Assembly (NCBI GenBank): GCA_945865535.1
Contig: CAMBDW010000007.1
Span: forward strand, 1-64,000
Length of the DNA: 64,000 bases
Origin: Chryseobacterium gleum
Lineage (GTDB): Bacteria; Bacteroidota; Bacteroidia; Flavobacteriales; BACL11
Direction: 5' to 3'
Position numbers and translations under genes: made by a program. Within the stretch, counting starts at the first letter, position 1, and the number at the start of each line of letters is the position of its first letter. The notes beneath the pieces are model-generated. The model was not told where the DNA came from, did not search any database, and saw only the letters and a list, made by a program, of their open reading frames with translations. Below, piece by piece: positions 63,350-64,000 of the stretch.

Positions 63350-64000
63350 TAGTAAATTTTTATTTTTTTCTTGGCTAAAGCATTCTGATACAATTCATCT
63401 TCCAATTGCTTTAAATAATCTATTTTCTTTTTATTAAGAAGTACATCCTTAATTTTCTCTTTTTCAAAAGCTAACGGGCTAATACTTCCTTTTATTTGAT
63501 AGTCTTTGATAAACACATAATATCTTAAAGTTTCATCTTCAAAAAAAATGCCTTTTGTACTTCTTAAAAAAGATGCTTCCTCTTCTATAAAATTTGGCAA
63601 TTTAGAATTAAAAATTGAAAAGTATTGCCATTTATCATATTCTAGGTAATACTCTTTAGAAAATTGCTGACAATAATCTTCCAAATCCTTAATAGCAGTT
63701 TCTTTTTCTGATTTATACCATTTATCTACAGAATTTAAATTAGGAGCTGATTTATCAATTACAATAAATCGACCTTTAAAAATATTGTTACTTAATTTAA
63801 ATTCATTTTTATAGAGATCATAATAATTTTCAATTTCAGCAAATGCAATTGCAGTATCAAAATTCTGATTTAGGAGCTCCTGTTGATATGCGTAAATCAA
63901 TAATGATGCTCTATAATCTTTAATTTGCTTTTCATACTCTAATAAATCCGTACTTAAATTCATCTCTGCATAAGATATCATCAGCTCTTTTCTAATCCAA
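63349..64000 (-). CDS. SurA/PrsA N-terminal-like chaperone domain protein (cut by window end)
   Basis: The frame stays open from its stop at 63349 to the window edge and therefore continues beyond 64000; an internal ATG at 63981 is unlikely to be the true start. Visible text has the helical SurA-type tract RKELMISYAEMNL, YRASLLIYAYQQELL and the C-terminal KEKIKDVLLNKKKIDYLKQLEDE, resembling the chaperone arm of periplasmic foldases, without a parvulin domain. It precedes the SurA-like gene and shares one base with it, so both are probably co-translated helpers of outer-membrane assembly. Confidence 0.6.
   Translation of the reverse strand, partial: WIRKELMISYAEMNLSTDLLEYEKQIKDYRASLLIYAYQQELLNQNFDTAIAFAEIENYYDLYKNEFKLSNNIFKGRFIVIDKSAPNLNSVDKWYKSEKETAIKDLEDYCQQFSKEYYLEYDKWQYFSIFNSKLPNFIEEEASFLRSTKGIFFEDETLRYYVFIKDYQIKGSISPLAFEKEKIKDVLLNKKKIDYLKQLEDELYQNALAKKKIKIY

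Overview
The window is a contiguous piece of an AT-rich Bacteroidota chromosome, most likely from Flavobacteriales (a marine Crocinitomicaceae/Cryomorphaceae-like lineage is my guess, not proven). Four things point there. Large secreted proteins end in type IX secretion (T9SS) sorting domains. Promoters carry the Bacteroidota -7 box TAnnTTTG. Lipoproteins carry acidic surface-export signals. Family-specific genes such as DUF4835, DUF6913 and an Rpb6-like omega subunit occur in their usual order. Both tRNA genes lack an encoded CCA end. I see no insertion sequence, prophage, CRISPR array or integrase.

Layout. 1-1900: tRNA-Ser, a DinB-like protein, a small membrane protein and the wreck of two older genes, including the C-terminus of a Rieske oxygenase; this is the only clearly accessory stretch. 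1.9-9.0 kb: two tandem giant T9SS-exported beta-propeller proteins sharing a cysteine-repeat module. 9.0-19.6 kb: tRNA-Arg, ribH, a TPR membrane protein, recF and a DciA-like gene, ndk, a DHH phosphoesterase, a cyclophilin-FKBP fusion, typA, an ABC-F ATPase and a DEAD-box helicase. 19.7-26.4 kb: gyrA, an M16 protease and a TPR protein on the minus strand. 26.6-36.9 kb: clpC, fabI, then a cell-envelope/repair operon bamD-rpoZ-coaBC-DUF4835-recN. 35.0-40.3 kb: an NTF2-like gene, ligA, DUF6913, dapA and gpx, with prmC divergent from ribD. 41.3-50.9 kb: a DMT transporter, an M42 peptidase, photolyase plus an atypical SDR, a vitamin B12 riboswitch with two BtuG-like propeller proteins, a secreted nuclease, mvaB, pyrD and an XRE regulator. 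51.3-64 kb: ZIP transporter, smpB, a beta-helix lipoprotein, a LuxC-like reductase, a Na+/solute symporter, recR, a 2-oxoacid dehydrogenase E2, an exonuclease, an SdpI-like protein, an FAH-family protein, def, moxR, a SurA-like PPIase and one chaperone-like gene cut by the window end.

Most of the window is core housekeeping. The parts worth a second look are: (i) a cobalamin riboswitch driving a T9SS-tailed propeller, with a surface lipoprotein propeller behind it and no BtuB receptor nearby; (ii) a set of genes whose -7 box ends only 4-5 nt before the start codon, which predicts leaderless mRNAs and includes a 34-bp divergent prmC/ribD promoter; (iii) a perfect 17-bp palindrome on the promoter of the XRE gene; (iv) a photolyase-linked SDR without the catalytic tyrosine.

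Several starts were moved inward from the longest open frame because the longer version overlaps a promoter, a neighbouring gene or a signal peptide. All functions come from reading motifs by eye; no database search was possible.
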